64,000 nt of DNA, from the NCBI RefSeq assembly GCF_029227915.1, contig NC_079888.1, positions 372,001 to 436,000 on the forward strand. The letters run 5' to 3'. Below, one piece after another: positions 25,021-38,034 of the stretch; position 1 is the stretch's first letter; every line of letters starts with the position of its first letter. Position numbers and translations under genes: made by a program. The notes beneath the pieces were generated by a model. It saw only the letters and a program-made list of their open reading frames with translations, was not told the origin of the DNA and did not search any database. This stretch comes from Hydractinia symbiolongicarpus (Eukaryota > Cnidaria > Hydrozoa > Anthoathecata > Hydractiniidae).

Positions 25021-27242
25021 AAATCGCTAAATACATGTTGGTACGAATACGTGAAACAATCGTTGTATCTGAAACGGATTGACACCGTTAAAAAGTCAAT
25101 GAAATGTAGTTTTTGAAACTGTCTCTAATTCTTCAGCACGAACGAACGGCTAGGATTGGTACCACAGCAAAAAATGACTTAGTTATGTAAAGTTTTAAAT
25201 GAAGCGCTACCGCAGGGTCCAGTGTAATCGCTGAGTTCCAGCAATCTTGTCAAATTAAGAAGATTGTCATTCCTTGGAGACCAATTGGCTCATTTATCAC
25301 ATATATAAGGTCACAGTCCAGAATCAGTTCAATTAAGTCCCACAGTCAATCGTTTCACTTTTAAAAGCGATACAACTTAGTAATACCGGAAGAAATAGCT
25401 AAATACATGTTGGTACGAATCTTTGACGCAACCGTTGTAACTCAAACGGATTGACACCGTTAGAAAGTCAATGAAATGTAGTTTTTTAAAATGTCTCTAT
25501 TTCTTCAGCGTGAACTAACGGATAGGATTAAACAACAGTAAAAAATGGCTTATTTATCTAAATTTTTAAATGAAGCGCTACCACAGGGTCCAGTGTAATC
25601 GCTGAGTTCCAGCAATCTTGTCAAATTAAGAAGATTGTCATTCCTTGGAGACCAAGTGGCTCATTTATCACATATAGCAGGTCACAGTCCAGAATCAGTT
25701 CAATTAAGTCCCACAGTCAATCGTTTCACTTTTAAAACCGATACAATATAGTAATACCGGAAAAAATCGCTAAATACATGTTGGTACGATTCTTTGACGC
25801 AACCGTTGTAACTCAAACGGATTGACACCGTTAGAAAGTCAATGAAATGTAGTTTTTTATAATGTCTCTATTTCTTCAGCGCGAAGTAACGGCTAGGATT
25901 GGTTCCACAGTAAGAAATGACTTATTTATCTTAATTTTTATATAAAGCGCTACCACAGCGCCCAGTGTAACCGCTGAGTCCCAGCAGTCATGTCAAATTA
26001 AGAAGATTGTCATTCCTTGGAGTCCAATTGGCTCATTTATCACATTTATAAGATCACAGTCCAAAATCAGTCCAATTAAGTCCCGCAGTCAATCTTTTCA
26101 CTTTTAAAAGCGATACGACTTAGTAATAACGGAAAAAATCGCTATATACATGTTGGTTCGAATAGGTGAAGCAACCGTTGGAAGTCAAACGGATTGACTC
26201 CGTTAGAAAGTCAATGAAAGGTAGTTTTTGAAACTGTCTCTATTTCTTCAGCGTGAACTAACGGATAGGATTGGTCCCACAGTAAAAAATGACTTATTTA
26301 GCGAAATTTTTAAATGAAGCGCTACCACAGGGTCCAGTGTAATCGCTGAGTTCCGGCAATCATGTCGAGTTAAAAAGAATGTTATTTTTGGAGTTCAATT
26401 GGCTCATTTATCGCATTTATAAGGTCAAAGTCCGGAAACAGTTCAATTAATTCCCACAGTTAATCGTTTCACTTTTAAAAGCGATACAACTTCGTAAGAT
26501 CGGAACAAATCGCTAAATACATGTTGGTACGAATCTTTGACGCAACCGTTGTAACTCAAACGGATTGACACCGTTAGAAAGTCAATGAAATGTAGTTTTT
26601 TAAAATGTCTCTATTTCTTCAGCGTGAACTAACGGATAGGATTGGTCCAACAGTAAAAAATGACTTAGTTTTGTAAAGTTTTAAATGAAGCGCTACCGCA
26701 GGGTCCAGTGTAATCGCTGAGTTCCAGCAATCTTGTCAAATTAAGAAGATTGTCATTCCTTGGAGACCAATTGGCTCATTTATCACATATATAAGGTCAC
26801 AGTCCAGAATCAGTTCAATAAAGTCCCACAGTCAATCGTTTCACTTTTAAAAGCGATACAACTTAGTAATACCGGAAGAAATAGCTAAATACATGTTGGT
26901 ACGAATCTTTGACGCAACCGTTGTAACTCAAACGGATTGACACCGTTAGAAAGTCAATGAAATGTAGTTTTTTAAAATGTCTCTATTTCTTCAGCGTGAA
27001 CTAACGGATAGGATTGGTCCCACAGTAAAAAATGGCTTATTTATCTAAATTTTTAAATGAAGCGCTACCACAGGGTCCAGTGTAATCGTTGAGTTCCGGC
27101 AATCATGTCGAGTTAAAAAGAATGTTATTTCTTGGAGTCCAATTGGCTCATTTATCACATTTATAAGGTCACAGTCTAGAATCATTTCAACTAAGTCTCA
27201 CAGTCAATCGTTTCACTTTTAAAAGCGATACAACTTAGTAAT
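25021..27242. repeat. 2230-bp hexamer HOR, copy 1
   Basis: Six monomers. Private marks shared with the next copy are GTGAAACAATCGTTG (25051 and 27281) and GGATTAAACAACAG (about 25525 and 27755), where GGTCC has become AAAC. The CGAACGAACG monomer recurs at 22911, 25139 and 27369, showing three consecutive hexamer steps. Confidence 0.82.
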
Positions 27243-29103
27243 ATCGGAACAAATCGCTAAATACATGTTGGTACGAATACGTGAAACAATCGTTGTATCT
27301 GAAACGGATTGACACCGTTAAAAAGTCAATGAAATGTAGTTTTTGAAACTGTCTCTAATTCTTCAGCACGAACGAACGGCTAGGATTGGTACCACAGCAA
27401 AAAATGACTTAGTTATGTAAAGTTTTAAATGAAGCGCTACCGCAGGGTCCAGTGTAATCGCTGAGTTCCAGCAATCTTGTCAAATTAAGAAGATTGTCAT
27501 TCCTTGGAGACCAATTGGCTCATTTATCACATATATAAGGTCACAGTCCAGAATCAGTTCAATTAAGTCCCACAGTCAATCGTTTCACTTTTAAAAGCGA
27601 TACAACTTAGTAATACCGGAAGAAATAGCTAAATACATGTTGGTACGAATCTTTGACGCAACCGTTGTAACTCAAACGGATTGACACCGTTAGAAAGTCA
27701 ATGAAATGTAGTTTTTTAAAATGTCTCTATTTCTTCAGCGTGAACTAACGGATAGGATTAAACAACAGTAAAAAATGGCTTATTTATCTAAATTTTTAAA
27801 TGAAGCGCTACCACAGGGTCCAGTGTAATCGCTGAGTTCCAGCAATCTTGTCAAATTAAGAAGATTGTCATTCCTTGGAGACCAAGTGGCTCATTTATCA
27901 CATATAGCAGGTCACAGTCCAGAATCAGTTCAATTAAGTCCCACAGTCAATCGTTTCACTTTTAAAACCGATACAATATAGTAATACCGGAAAAAATCGC
28001 TAAATACATGTTGGTACGATTCTTTGACGCAACCGTTGTAACTCAAACGGATTGACACCGTTAGAAAGTCAATGAAATGTAGTTTTTTATAATGTCTCTA
28101 TTTCTTCAGCGCGAAGTAACGGCTAGGATTGGTTCCACAGTAAGAAATGACTTATTTATCTTAATTTTTATATAAAGCGCTACCACAGCGCCCAGTGTAA
28201 CCGCTGAGTCCCAGCAGTCATGTCAAATTAAGAAGATTGTCATTCCTTGGAGTCCAATTGGCTCATTTATCACATTTATAAGATCACAGTCCAAAATCAG
28301 TCCAATTAAGTCCCGCAGTCAATCTTTTCACTTTTAAAAGCGATACGACTTAGTAATAACGGAAAAAATCGCTATATACATGTTGGTTCGAATAGGTGAA
28401 GCAACCGTTGGAAGTCAAACGGATTGACTCCGTTAGAAAGTCAATGAAAGGTAGTTTTTGAAACTGTCTCTATTTCTTCAGCGTGAACTAACGGATAGGA
28501 TTGGTCCAACAGTAAAAAATGACTTAGTTTTGTAAAGTTTTAAATGAAGCGCTACCGCAGGGTCCAGTGTAATCGCTGAGTTCCAGCAATCTTGTCAAAT
28601 TAAGAAGATTGTCATTCCTTGGAGACCAATTGGCTCATTTATCACATATATAAGGTCACAGTCCAGAATCAGTTCAATAAAGTCCCACAGTCAATCGTTT
28701 CACTTTTAAAAGCGATACAACTTAGTAATACCGGAAGAAATAGCTAAATACATGTTGGTACGAATCTTTGACGCAACCGTTGTAACTCAAACGGATTGAC
28801 ACCGTTAGAAAGTCAATGAAATGTAGTTTTTTAAAATGTCTCTATTTCTTCAGCGTGAACTAACGCATAGGATTGGTCCCACAGTAAAAAATGGCTTATT
28901 TATCTAAATTTTTAAATGAAGCGCTACCACAGGGTCCAGTGTAATCGTTGAGTTCCGGCAATCATGTCGAGTTAAAAAGAATGTTATTTCTTGGAGTCCA
29001 ATTGGCTCATTTATCACATTTATAAGGTCACAGTCTAGAATCATTTCAACTAAGTCTCACAGTCAATCGTTTCACTTTTAAAAGCGATACAACTTAGTAA
29101 TAT
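27243..29103. repeat. Hexamer HOR copy 2, one monomer deleted (1859 bp)
   Basis: The offset to copy 1 is 2230 up to about 28500, then 1859 to the end (ATTGGTCCAA at 26641 and 28500). The step of 371 bp means that exactly one monomer, 26277-26646 of copy 1, is absent. The cut is in register, so the join is a normal-looking monomer boundary. Confidence 0.82.
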
Positions 29104-29974
29104 CGGAACAAAATCAATACACACATGTTGGTACAAATATGTGACGCAACAGTTGTAACTCAAACGGATTGACACCGTTAAAAAGTCAATGAAATGTAGT
29201 TTATGAAACTGTCTCTATTTCTTCAGCGCGAAGTAACGGCTAGGATTGCTTCCACAGTAAAAAATGACTTATTTATCTTAATTTTTATATAAAGCGCTAC
29301 CACAGCGCCCAGTGTAACCGCTGAGTCCCAGCAGTCATGTCAAATTAAGAAGAATGTCATTCCTTGGAGTCCAATTGGCTCATTTATCACATTTATAAGA
29401 TCACAGTCCAAAATCAGTTCAATTAAGTCCCACAGTCAATCGTTTCACTTTTAAAAGCGATACAACTTAGTAATACCGGAAGAAATAGCTAAATACATGT
29501 TGGTACGAATCTTTGACGCAACCGTTGTAACTCAAACGGATTGACACCGTTAGAAAGTCAATGAAATGTAGTTTTTTAAAATGTCTCTATTTCTTCAGCG
29601 TGAACTAACGGATAGGATTGGTCCAACAGTAAAAAATGGCTTATTTATCTAAATTTTTAAATGAAGCGCTACCACAGGGTCCAGTGTAATCGCTGAGTTC
29701 CAGCAATCTTGTCAAATTAAGAAGATTGTCATTCCTTGGAGACCAAGTGGCTCATTTATCACATATAGTAGGTCACAGTCCAGAATCAGTTCAATTAAGT
29801 CCCACAGTCAATCGTTTCACTTTTAAAACCGATACAATATAGTAATACCGGAAAAAATCGCGAAATACATGTTGGTACGATTCTTTGACGCAACCGTTGT
29901 AACTCAAACGGATTGACACCGTTAGAAAGTCAATGAAATGTAGTTTTTGAAACTGTCTCTATTTCTTCAGCGCG
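29104..29974. repeat. Ordinary satellite monomers
   Basis: About 2.3 monomers. The first, with CAATACACACATG, matches 32818 onward at offset 3717 (ten monomers). The rest resemble the hexamer monomers to the left. Confidence 0.7.
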
Positions 29975-31450
29975 AACTAACGGATAGGATTGGTCCCACA
30001 GTAAAAAATGGCTTATTTATCTAAATTTTTAAATGAAGCGCTACCACAGGGTCCAGTGTAATCGTTCAGTTCCGGCAATCATGTCGAGTTAAAAAGAATG
30101 TTATTTCTTGGAGTTCAATTGGCTCATTTATCACATTTATCAGGTCACAGTCCAGAATCATTTCAACTAAGTCTCACAGTCAATCGTTTCACTTTTAAAA
30201 GTGATACAACTTAGTAATATCGGAAAAAAACGCTAAATACATGTTGGTACGATTATGTGAAGCAACCGTTGTAACTCAGACGGATTGACACAGTTAGAAA
30301 GTCAATGAAAGGTTGTTTTCGAAACTGTCTCTATTTCTTCAGCGTGAACTAACGGCTAGGATAGGTCCCACAGTAAAAAATGACTTATTTATCTAAAGTT
30401 TTAAATGAAGCGCTACCGCAGGGTCCAGTGTAATCGCTGAGTTCCGGCAATCCTGTCGAGTTAAGAAGAATGTTATTTCTTGGAGTCCAATTGGCTCATT
30501 TATCACATTTATAAGGTCACAGTCCAGAATCAGTTCAATTAAGTCCCACAGTCAATTGTTTCACTTTTAAAAGCGATACAACTTAGTAAGATCGGAAAAA
30601 TCGCTAAATAGATGTTGGTACGAATATGTGAAGCAACCGTTGTAACTCAAACGGATTGACACCGTTAGAAAGTCAATGAAATGTAGTTTTTGAAAATGTC
30701 TCTATTTCTTCAGCGTGAACTAACGGATAGGATTGGTCCCACAGTAAAAAATGGCTTATTTATCTAAATTTTTAAATGAAGCGCTACCACAGGGTCCAGT
30801 GTAATCGTTCAGTTCCGGCAATCATGTCGAGTTAAAAAGAATGTTATTTCTTGGTGTTCAATTGGCTCATTTATCACATTTATCAGGTCACAGTCCAGAA
30901 TCATTTCAAATAAGTCTCACAGTCAATCGTTTCACTTTTAAAAGTGATACAACTTAGTAATATCGGAAAAAAACGCTAAATACATGTTGGTACGAATATG
31001 TGAAGCAACCGTTGTAACTCAGACGGATTGAGACAGTTAGAAAGTCAATGAAAGGTTGTTTTCGAAACTGTCTTTATTTCTTCAGCGTGAACTAACGGCT
31101 AGAATAGGTCCCACAGTAAAAAATGACTTATTTATCTAAAGTTTTAAATGAAGCGCTACGGCAGGGTCCAGTGTAATCGCTGAGTTCCGGCAATCCTGTC
31201 GAGTTAAGAAGAATGTTGTTTCTTGGAGTCCAATTGGCTCATTTATCACATTTATAAGGTCACAGTCCAGAATCAGTTCAATTAAGTCCCACAGTCAATT
31301 GTTTCACTTTTAAAAGCGATACAACTTAGTAAGATCGGAAAAATCGCTAAATACATCTTGGTACGAATATGTGAAGCAACCGTTGTAACTCAAACGGATT
31401 GACACCGTTAGAAAGTCAATGAAATGTAGTTTTTGAAAATGTCTCTATTT
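29975..31450. repeat. 743-bp dimer, two copies
   Basis: TCATTTCAA at 30158 and 30901 sets the 743-bp offset; both copies carry TCAGACGG and AGGATAGG or AGAATAGG. This is the same dimer type as 19300-21095, about 10 kb away, without the intervening hexamers. Confidence 0.8.
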
Positions 31451-34430
31451 CTTCAGCGCGAACTAACAGATAGGATTGGTCCCATAGTAAAAAATGGCTT
31501 AATTATATAAATTTTTAAATGAAGCGCTACCACAGAGTCCAGTGTAATCGTTGAGTTCCGGCAATCATGTCGAGTTAAAAAGAATGTTATTTCTTGGAGT
31601 CCAATTGGCTCATTTATCACATTTATAAGGTCACAGTCCAAAATCAGTTTAATTAAGTCCCACAGTCAATTGTTTCACTTTTAAAACCGATACAACTTAG
31701 TAAGATCGGAAAAATCGCTAAATACATGTTGGTACGAATATGTGAAGCAACCGTTGTAACTCAAACGGATTGACACCGTTAGAAAGTCAATGAAATGTAG
31801 TTTTTGAAAATGTCTCTATTTCTTCAGCGTGAACTAACGGATAGGATTGGTCCCACAGTAAAAAATGGCTTATTTATCTAAATTTTTAAATGAAGCGCTA
31901 CCACAGGGTCCAGTGTAATCGTTGAGTTCCGGCAATCATGTCGAGTTAAAAAGAATGTTATTTCTTGGAGTCCAATTGGCTCATTTATCACTTTGATAAG
32001 GTCACAGTCCAAAATCAGTTTAATTAAGTCCCACAGTCAATTGTTTCACTTTTAAAACCGATGCAACTTAGTAAGATCGGAAAAATCGCTAAATACATGT
32101 TGGTACGAATATGTGAAGCAACCGTTGTAACTCAAACGGATTGACACCGTTAGAAAGTCAATGAAATGTAGTTTTTGAAAATGTCTCTATTTCTTCAGCG
32201 TGAACTAACGGATAGGATTGGTCCCACAGTAAAAAATGGCTTATTTATCTAAATTTTTAAATGAAGCGCTACCACAGGGTCCAGTGTAATCGCTGAGTTC
32301 CAGCAATCTTGTCAAATTAAGAAGATTGTCATTCCTTGGAGACCAAGTGGCTCATTTATCACATATAGCAGGTCACAGTCCAGAATCAGTTCAATTAAGT
32401 CCCACAGTCAATCGTTTCACTTTTAAAAGCGATACAACTTAGTAATACCGGAAAAAATCGCTAAATACATGTTGGTACGAATCTTTGACGCAACCGTTGT
32501 AACTCAAACGGATTGACACCGTTAGAAAGTCAATGAAATGTAGTTTTTGAAACTGTCTCTATTTCTTCAGGGCGAACTAACGGCTAGGATTGGTCCCACA
32601 GAAAAAAATGACATATTTATCTTAATTTTTAAAAAAAGCGCTTCCACAGCGCCCAGTGTAATCACTGAGTTCCGGCAATCCTGTCGAGTTAAGAAGAATG
32701 TTATTTCTTGGAGTCCAATTGGCTCATTTATCACATTTATCAGGTCACAGTCTAGAATCATTTCAACTAAGTCTCACAGTCAATCGTTTCACTTTTAAAA
32801 GCGATACAACTTAGTAATATCGGAACAAAATCAATACACACATGTTGGTACAAATATGTGACGCAACAGTTGTAACTCAAACGGATTGACACCGTTAAAA
32901 AGTCAATGAAATGTAGTTTATGAAACTGTCTCTATTTCTTCAGCGCGAAGTAACGGCTAGGATTGCTTCCACAGTAAGAAATGACTTATTTATCTTAATT
33001 TTTATATAAAGCGCTACCACAGCGCCCAGTGTAACCGCTGAGTCCCAGCAATCATGTCAAATTAAGAAGAATGTCATTCCTTGGAGTCCAATTGGCTCAT
33101 TTATCACATTTATAAGATCACAGTCCAAAATCAGTCCAATTAAGTCCCGCAGTCAATCTTTTCACTTTTAAAAGCGATACGACTTAGTAATAATGGAAAA
33201 AATCGCTATATACATGTTGGTTCGAATAGGTGAAGCAACCGTTGGAAGTCAAACAGATTGACTCCGTTAGAAAGTCAATGAAAGGTAGTTTTTGAAACTG
33301 TCTCTATTTCTTCAGCGTGAACTAACGGATAGGATTGGTCCCACAGTAAAAAATGACTTATTTAGCGAAATTTTTGAATGAAGCGCTACCACAGGGTCTA
33401 GTGTAATCGCTGAGTTCCGGCAATCATGTCGAGTAAAAAAGAATGTTATTTTTGGAGTTCAATTGGCTCATTTATCGCATTTATAAGATCAAAGTCCAGA
33501 AACAGTTCAATTAATTCCCACAGTTAATCGTTTCACTTTTAAAAGCGATACAACTTCGTAAGATCGGAACAAATCGCTAAATACATGTTGGTACGAATAT
33601 GTGACGAAATCGTTGTAACTCAAACGGATTGACACCGTTAAAAAGTCAATGAAATGTAGTTTTTGAAACTGTCTCTATTTCTTCAGCACGAACTAACGGC
33701 TAGGATTGGTACCAAAGTAAAAAATGACTTAGTTATGTAAAGTTTTAAATGAAGCGCTACCGCAGGGTCCAGTGTAATCGCTGAGTTCCAGCAATCTTGT
33801 CAAATTAAGAAGATTGTCATTCCTTGGAGACCAATTGGCTCATTTATCACATATATAAGGTCACAGTCCAGAATCAGTTCAATAAAGTCCCACAGTCAAT
33901 CGTTTCACTTTTAAAAGCGATACAACTTAGTAATACCGGAAGAAATAGCTAAATACATGTTGGTACGAATCTTTGACGGAACCGTTGTAACTCAAACGGA
34001 TTGACACCGTTAGAAAGTCGATGAAATGTAGTTTTTTAAAATGTCTCTATTTCTTCAGCGTGAACTAACGGATAGGATTGGTCCCACAGTAAAAAATGGC
34101 TTATTTATCTAAATTTTTAAATGAAGCGCTACCACAGGGTCCAGTGTAATGGCTGAGTTCCAGCAATCTTGTCAAATTAAGAAGATTGTCATTCCTTGGA
34201 GACCAAGTGGCTCATTTATCACATATAGCAGGTCACAGTCCAGAATCAGTTCAATTAAGTCCCACAGTCAATCGTTTCACTTTTAAAACCGATACAATAT
34301 AGTAATACCGGAAAAAATCGCTAAATACATGTTGGTACGAATCTTTGACGCAACCGTTGTAACTCAAACGGATTGACACCGTTAGAAAGTCAATGAAATG
34401 TAGTTTTTGAAACTGTCTCTATTTCTTCAG
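31086..34430. repeat. 3345-bp nonamer HOR, copy 1
   Basis: Nine monomers. Every mark tested recurs at 3345 bp, for example CGGCTAG at 31096 and 34441, and the AAAAAAAGCGC variant near 32630 and 35975. The homologous stretch starts around 31080 and ends around 34430. By line-by-line reading I count about 15 differences to copy 2. Confidence 0.88.
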
Positions 34431-37400
34431 CGTGAACTAACGGCTAGGATAGGTCCCACAGTAAAAAATGACTTATTTATCTAAAGTTTTAAATGAAGCG
34501 CTACCGCAGGGTCCAGTGTAATCGCTGAGTTCCGGCAATCCTGTCGAGTTAAGAAGAATGTTGTTTCTTGGAGTCCAATTGGCTCATTTATCACATTTAT
34601 AAGGTCACAGTCCAGAATCAGTTCAATTAAGTCCCACAGTCAATTGTTTCACTTTTAAAAGCGATACAACTTAGTAAGATCGGAAAAATCGCTAAATACA
34701 TCTTGGTACGAATATGTGAAGCAACCGTTGTAACTCAAACGGATTGACACCGTTAGAAAGTCAATGAAATGTAGTTTTTGAAAATGTCTCTATTTCTTCA
34801 GCGTGAACTAACAGATAGGATTGGTCCCATAGTAAAAAATGGCTTATTTATCTAAATTTTTAAATGAAGCGCTACCACAGAGTCCAGTGTAATCGTTGAG
34901 TTCCGGCAATCATGTCGAGTTAAAAAGAATGTTATTTCTTGGAGTCCAATTGGCTCATTTATCACATTTATAAGGTCACAGTCCAAAATCAGTTTAATTA
35001 AGTCCCACAGTCAATTGTTTCACTTTTAAAACCGATACAACTTAGTAAGATCGGAAAAATCGCTAAATACATGTTGGTACGAATATGTGAAGCAACCGTT
35101 GTAACTCAAACGGATTGACACCGTTAGAAAGTCAATGAAATGTAGTTTTTGAAAATGTCTCTATTTCTTCAGCGTGAACTAACGGATAGGATTGGTTTCA
35201 CAGTAAAAAATGGCTTATTTATCTAAATTTTTAAATGAAGCGCTACCACAGGGTCCAGTGTAATCGTTGAGTTCCGGCAATCATGTCGAGTTAAAAAGAA
35301 TGTTATTTCTTGGAGTCCAATTGGCTCATTTATCACTTTGATAAGGTCACAGTCCAAAATCAGTTTAATTAAGTCCCACAGTCAATTGTTTCACTTTTAA
35401 AACCGATGCAACTTAGTAAGATCGGAAAAATCGCTAAATACATGTTGGTACGAATATGTGAAGCAACCGTTGTAACTCAAACGGATTGACACCGTTAGAA
35501 AGTCAATGAAATGTAGTTTTTGAAAATGTCTCTATTTCTTCAGCGTGAACTAACGGATAGGATTGGTCCCACAGTAAAAAATGGCTTATTTATCTAAATT
35601 TTTAAATGAAGCGCTACCACAGGGTCCAGTGTAATCGCTGAGTTCCAGCAATCTTGTCAAATTAAGAAGATTGTCATTCCTTGGAGACCAAGTGGCTCAT
35701 TTATCACATATAGCAGGTCACAGTCCAGAATCAGTTCAATTAAGTCCCACAGTCAATCGTTTCACTTTTAAAAGCGATACAACTTAGTAATACCGGAAAA
35801 AATCGCTAAATACATGTTGGTACGAATCTTTGACGCAACCGTTGTAACTCAAACGGATTGACACCGTTAGAAAGTCAATGAAATGTAGTTTTTGAAACTG
35901 TCTCTATTTCTTCAGGGCGAACTAACGGCTAGGATTGGTCCCACAGAAAAAAATGACATATTTATCTTAATTTTTAAAAAAAGCGCTTCCACAGCGCCCA
36001 GTGTAATCACTGAGTTCCGGCAATCCTGTCGAGTTAAGAAGAATGTTATTTCTTGGAGTCCAATTGGCTCATTTATCACATTTATCAGGTCACAGTCTAG
36101 AATCATTTCAACTAAGTCTCACAGTCAATCGTTTCACTTTTAAAAGCGATACAACTTAGTAATATCGGAACAAAATCAATACACACATGTTGGTACAAAT
36201 ATGTGACGCAACAGTTGTAACTCAAACGGATTGACACCGTTAAAAAGTCAATGAAATGTAGTTTATGAAACTGTCTCTATTTCTTCAGTGCGAAGTAACG
36301 GCTAGGATTGCTTCCACAGTAAGAAATGACTTATTTATCTTAATTTTTATATAAAGCGCTACCACAGCGCCCAGTGTAACCGCTGAGTCCCAGCAATCAT
36401 GTCAAATTAAGAAGAATGTCATTCCTTGGAGTCCAATTGGCTCATTTATGACATTTATAAGATCACAGTCCAAAATCAGTCCAATTAAGTCCCGCAGTCA
36501 ATCTTTTCACTTTTAAAAGCGATACGACTTAGTAATAATGGAAAAAATCGCTATATACATGTTGGTTCGAATAGGTGAAGCAACCGTTGGAAGTCAAACA
36601 GATTGACTCCGTTAGAAAGTCAATGAAAGGTAGTTTTTGAAACTGTCTCTATTTCTTCAGCGTGAACTAACGGATAGGATTGGTCCCACAGTAAAAAATG
36701 ACTTATTTAGCGAAATTTTTGAATGAAGCGCTACCACAGGGTCTAGTGTAATCGCTGAGTTCCGGCAATCATGTCGAGTTAAAAAGAATGTTATTTTTGG
36801 AGTTCAATTGGCTCATTTATCGCATTTATAAGATCAAAGTCCAGAAACAGTTCAATTAATTCCCACAGTTAATCGTTTCACTTTTAAAAGCGATACAACT
36901 TCGTAAGATCGGAACAAATCGCTAAATACATGTTGGTACGAATATGTGACGAAATCGTTGTAACTCAAACGGATTGACACCGTTAAAAAGTCAATGAAAT
37001 GTAGTTTTTGAAACTGTCTCTATTTCTTCAGCACGAACTAACGGCTAGGATTGGTACCAAAGTAAAAAATGACTTAGTTATGTAAAGTTTTAAATGAAGC
37101 GCTACCGCAGGGTCCAGTGTAATCGCTGAGTTCCAGCAATCTTGTCAAATTAAGAAGATTGTCATTCCTTGGAGACCAATTGGCTCATTTATCACATATA
37201 TAAGGTCACAGTCCAGAATCAGTTCAATAAAGTCCCACAGTCAATCGTTTCACTTTTAAAAGCGATACAACTTAGTAATACCGGAAGAAATAGCTAAATA
37301 CATGTTGGTACGAATCTTTGACGGAACCGTTGTAACTTAAACGGTTTGACACCGTTAGAAAGTCAATGAAATGTAGTTTTTTAAAATGTCTCTATTTCTT

Positions 37401-37775
37401 CAGCGTGAACTAACGGATAGGATTGGTCCCACAGTAAAAAATGGCTTATTTATCTAAATTTTTAAATGAAGCGCTACCACAGGGTCCAGTGTAATGGCTG
37501 AGTTCCAGCAATCTTGTCAAATTAAGAAGATTGTCATTCCTTGGAGACCAAGTGGCTCATTTATCACATATAGCAGGTCACAGTCCAGAATCAGTTCAAT
37601 TAAGTCCCACAGTCAATCGTTTCACTTTTAAAACCGATATAATATAGTAATACCGGAAAAAATCGCTAAATACATGTTGGTACGAATCTTTGACGCAACC
37701 GTTGTAACTCAAACGGATTGACACCGTTAGAAAGTCAATGAAATGTAGTTTTTGAAACTGTCTCTATTTCTTCAG
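34431..37775. repeat. 3345-bp nonamer HOR, copy 2
   Basis: Nearly identical to the preceding nonamer. Differences include GGTTTCACAG near 35200 for GGTCCCACAG, and GAGTTAAAAAG near 36777 where copy 1 has GAGTAAAAAAG. After about 37775 the sequence changes to the CAGAAAAAAATG monomer type and the match to copy 1 stops. Confidence 0.88.
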
Positions 37776-38034
37776 CGCGAACTAACGGCTAGGATTGGTC
37801 CCACAGAAAAAAATGACATATTTATCTTAATTTTTAAATAAAGCGCTTCCACACTGCCCAGTGTAATCACTGAGTTCCGGCAATCCTGTCGAGTTAAGAA
37901 GAATGTTATTTCTTGGAGTCCAATTGGCTCATTTATCACATTTATAAGGTCACAGTCCAGAATCAGTTCAATTAAGTCCCACAGTCAATTGTTTCACTTT
38001 TAAAAGCGATACAACTTAGTAAGATCGGAAAAAT
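37776..38034. repeat. Ordinary satellite monomer segment
   Basis: Part of a monomer with CACACTGCCCAG at 37849. This and the next kilobase match 42450-43480 at offset 4829 (13 monomers). Confidence 0.65.

Noticed and set aside
32547-32798. Plus-strand 83-codon open frame, repeated at 35892-36143, and overlapping a minus-strand frame
   Set aside because: It starts at TTG, lies entirely within a satellite monomer, and is open only because a T to A change turned AAATAAAGC into AAAAAAAGC, removing a stop found in sister monomers. The second copy is the 3345-bp HOR duplicate.
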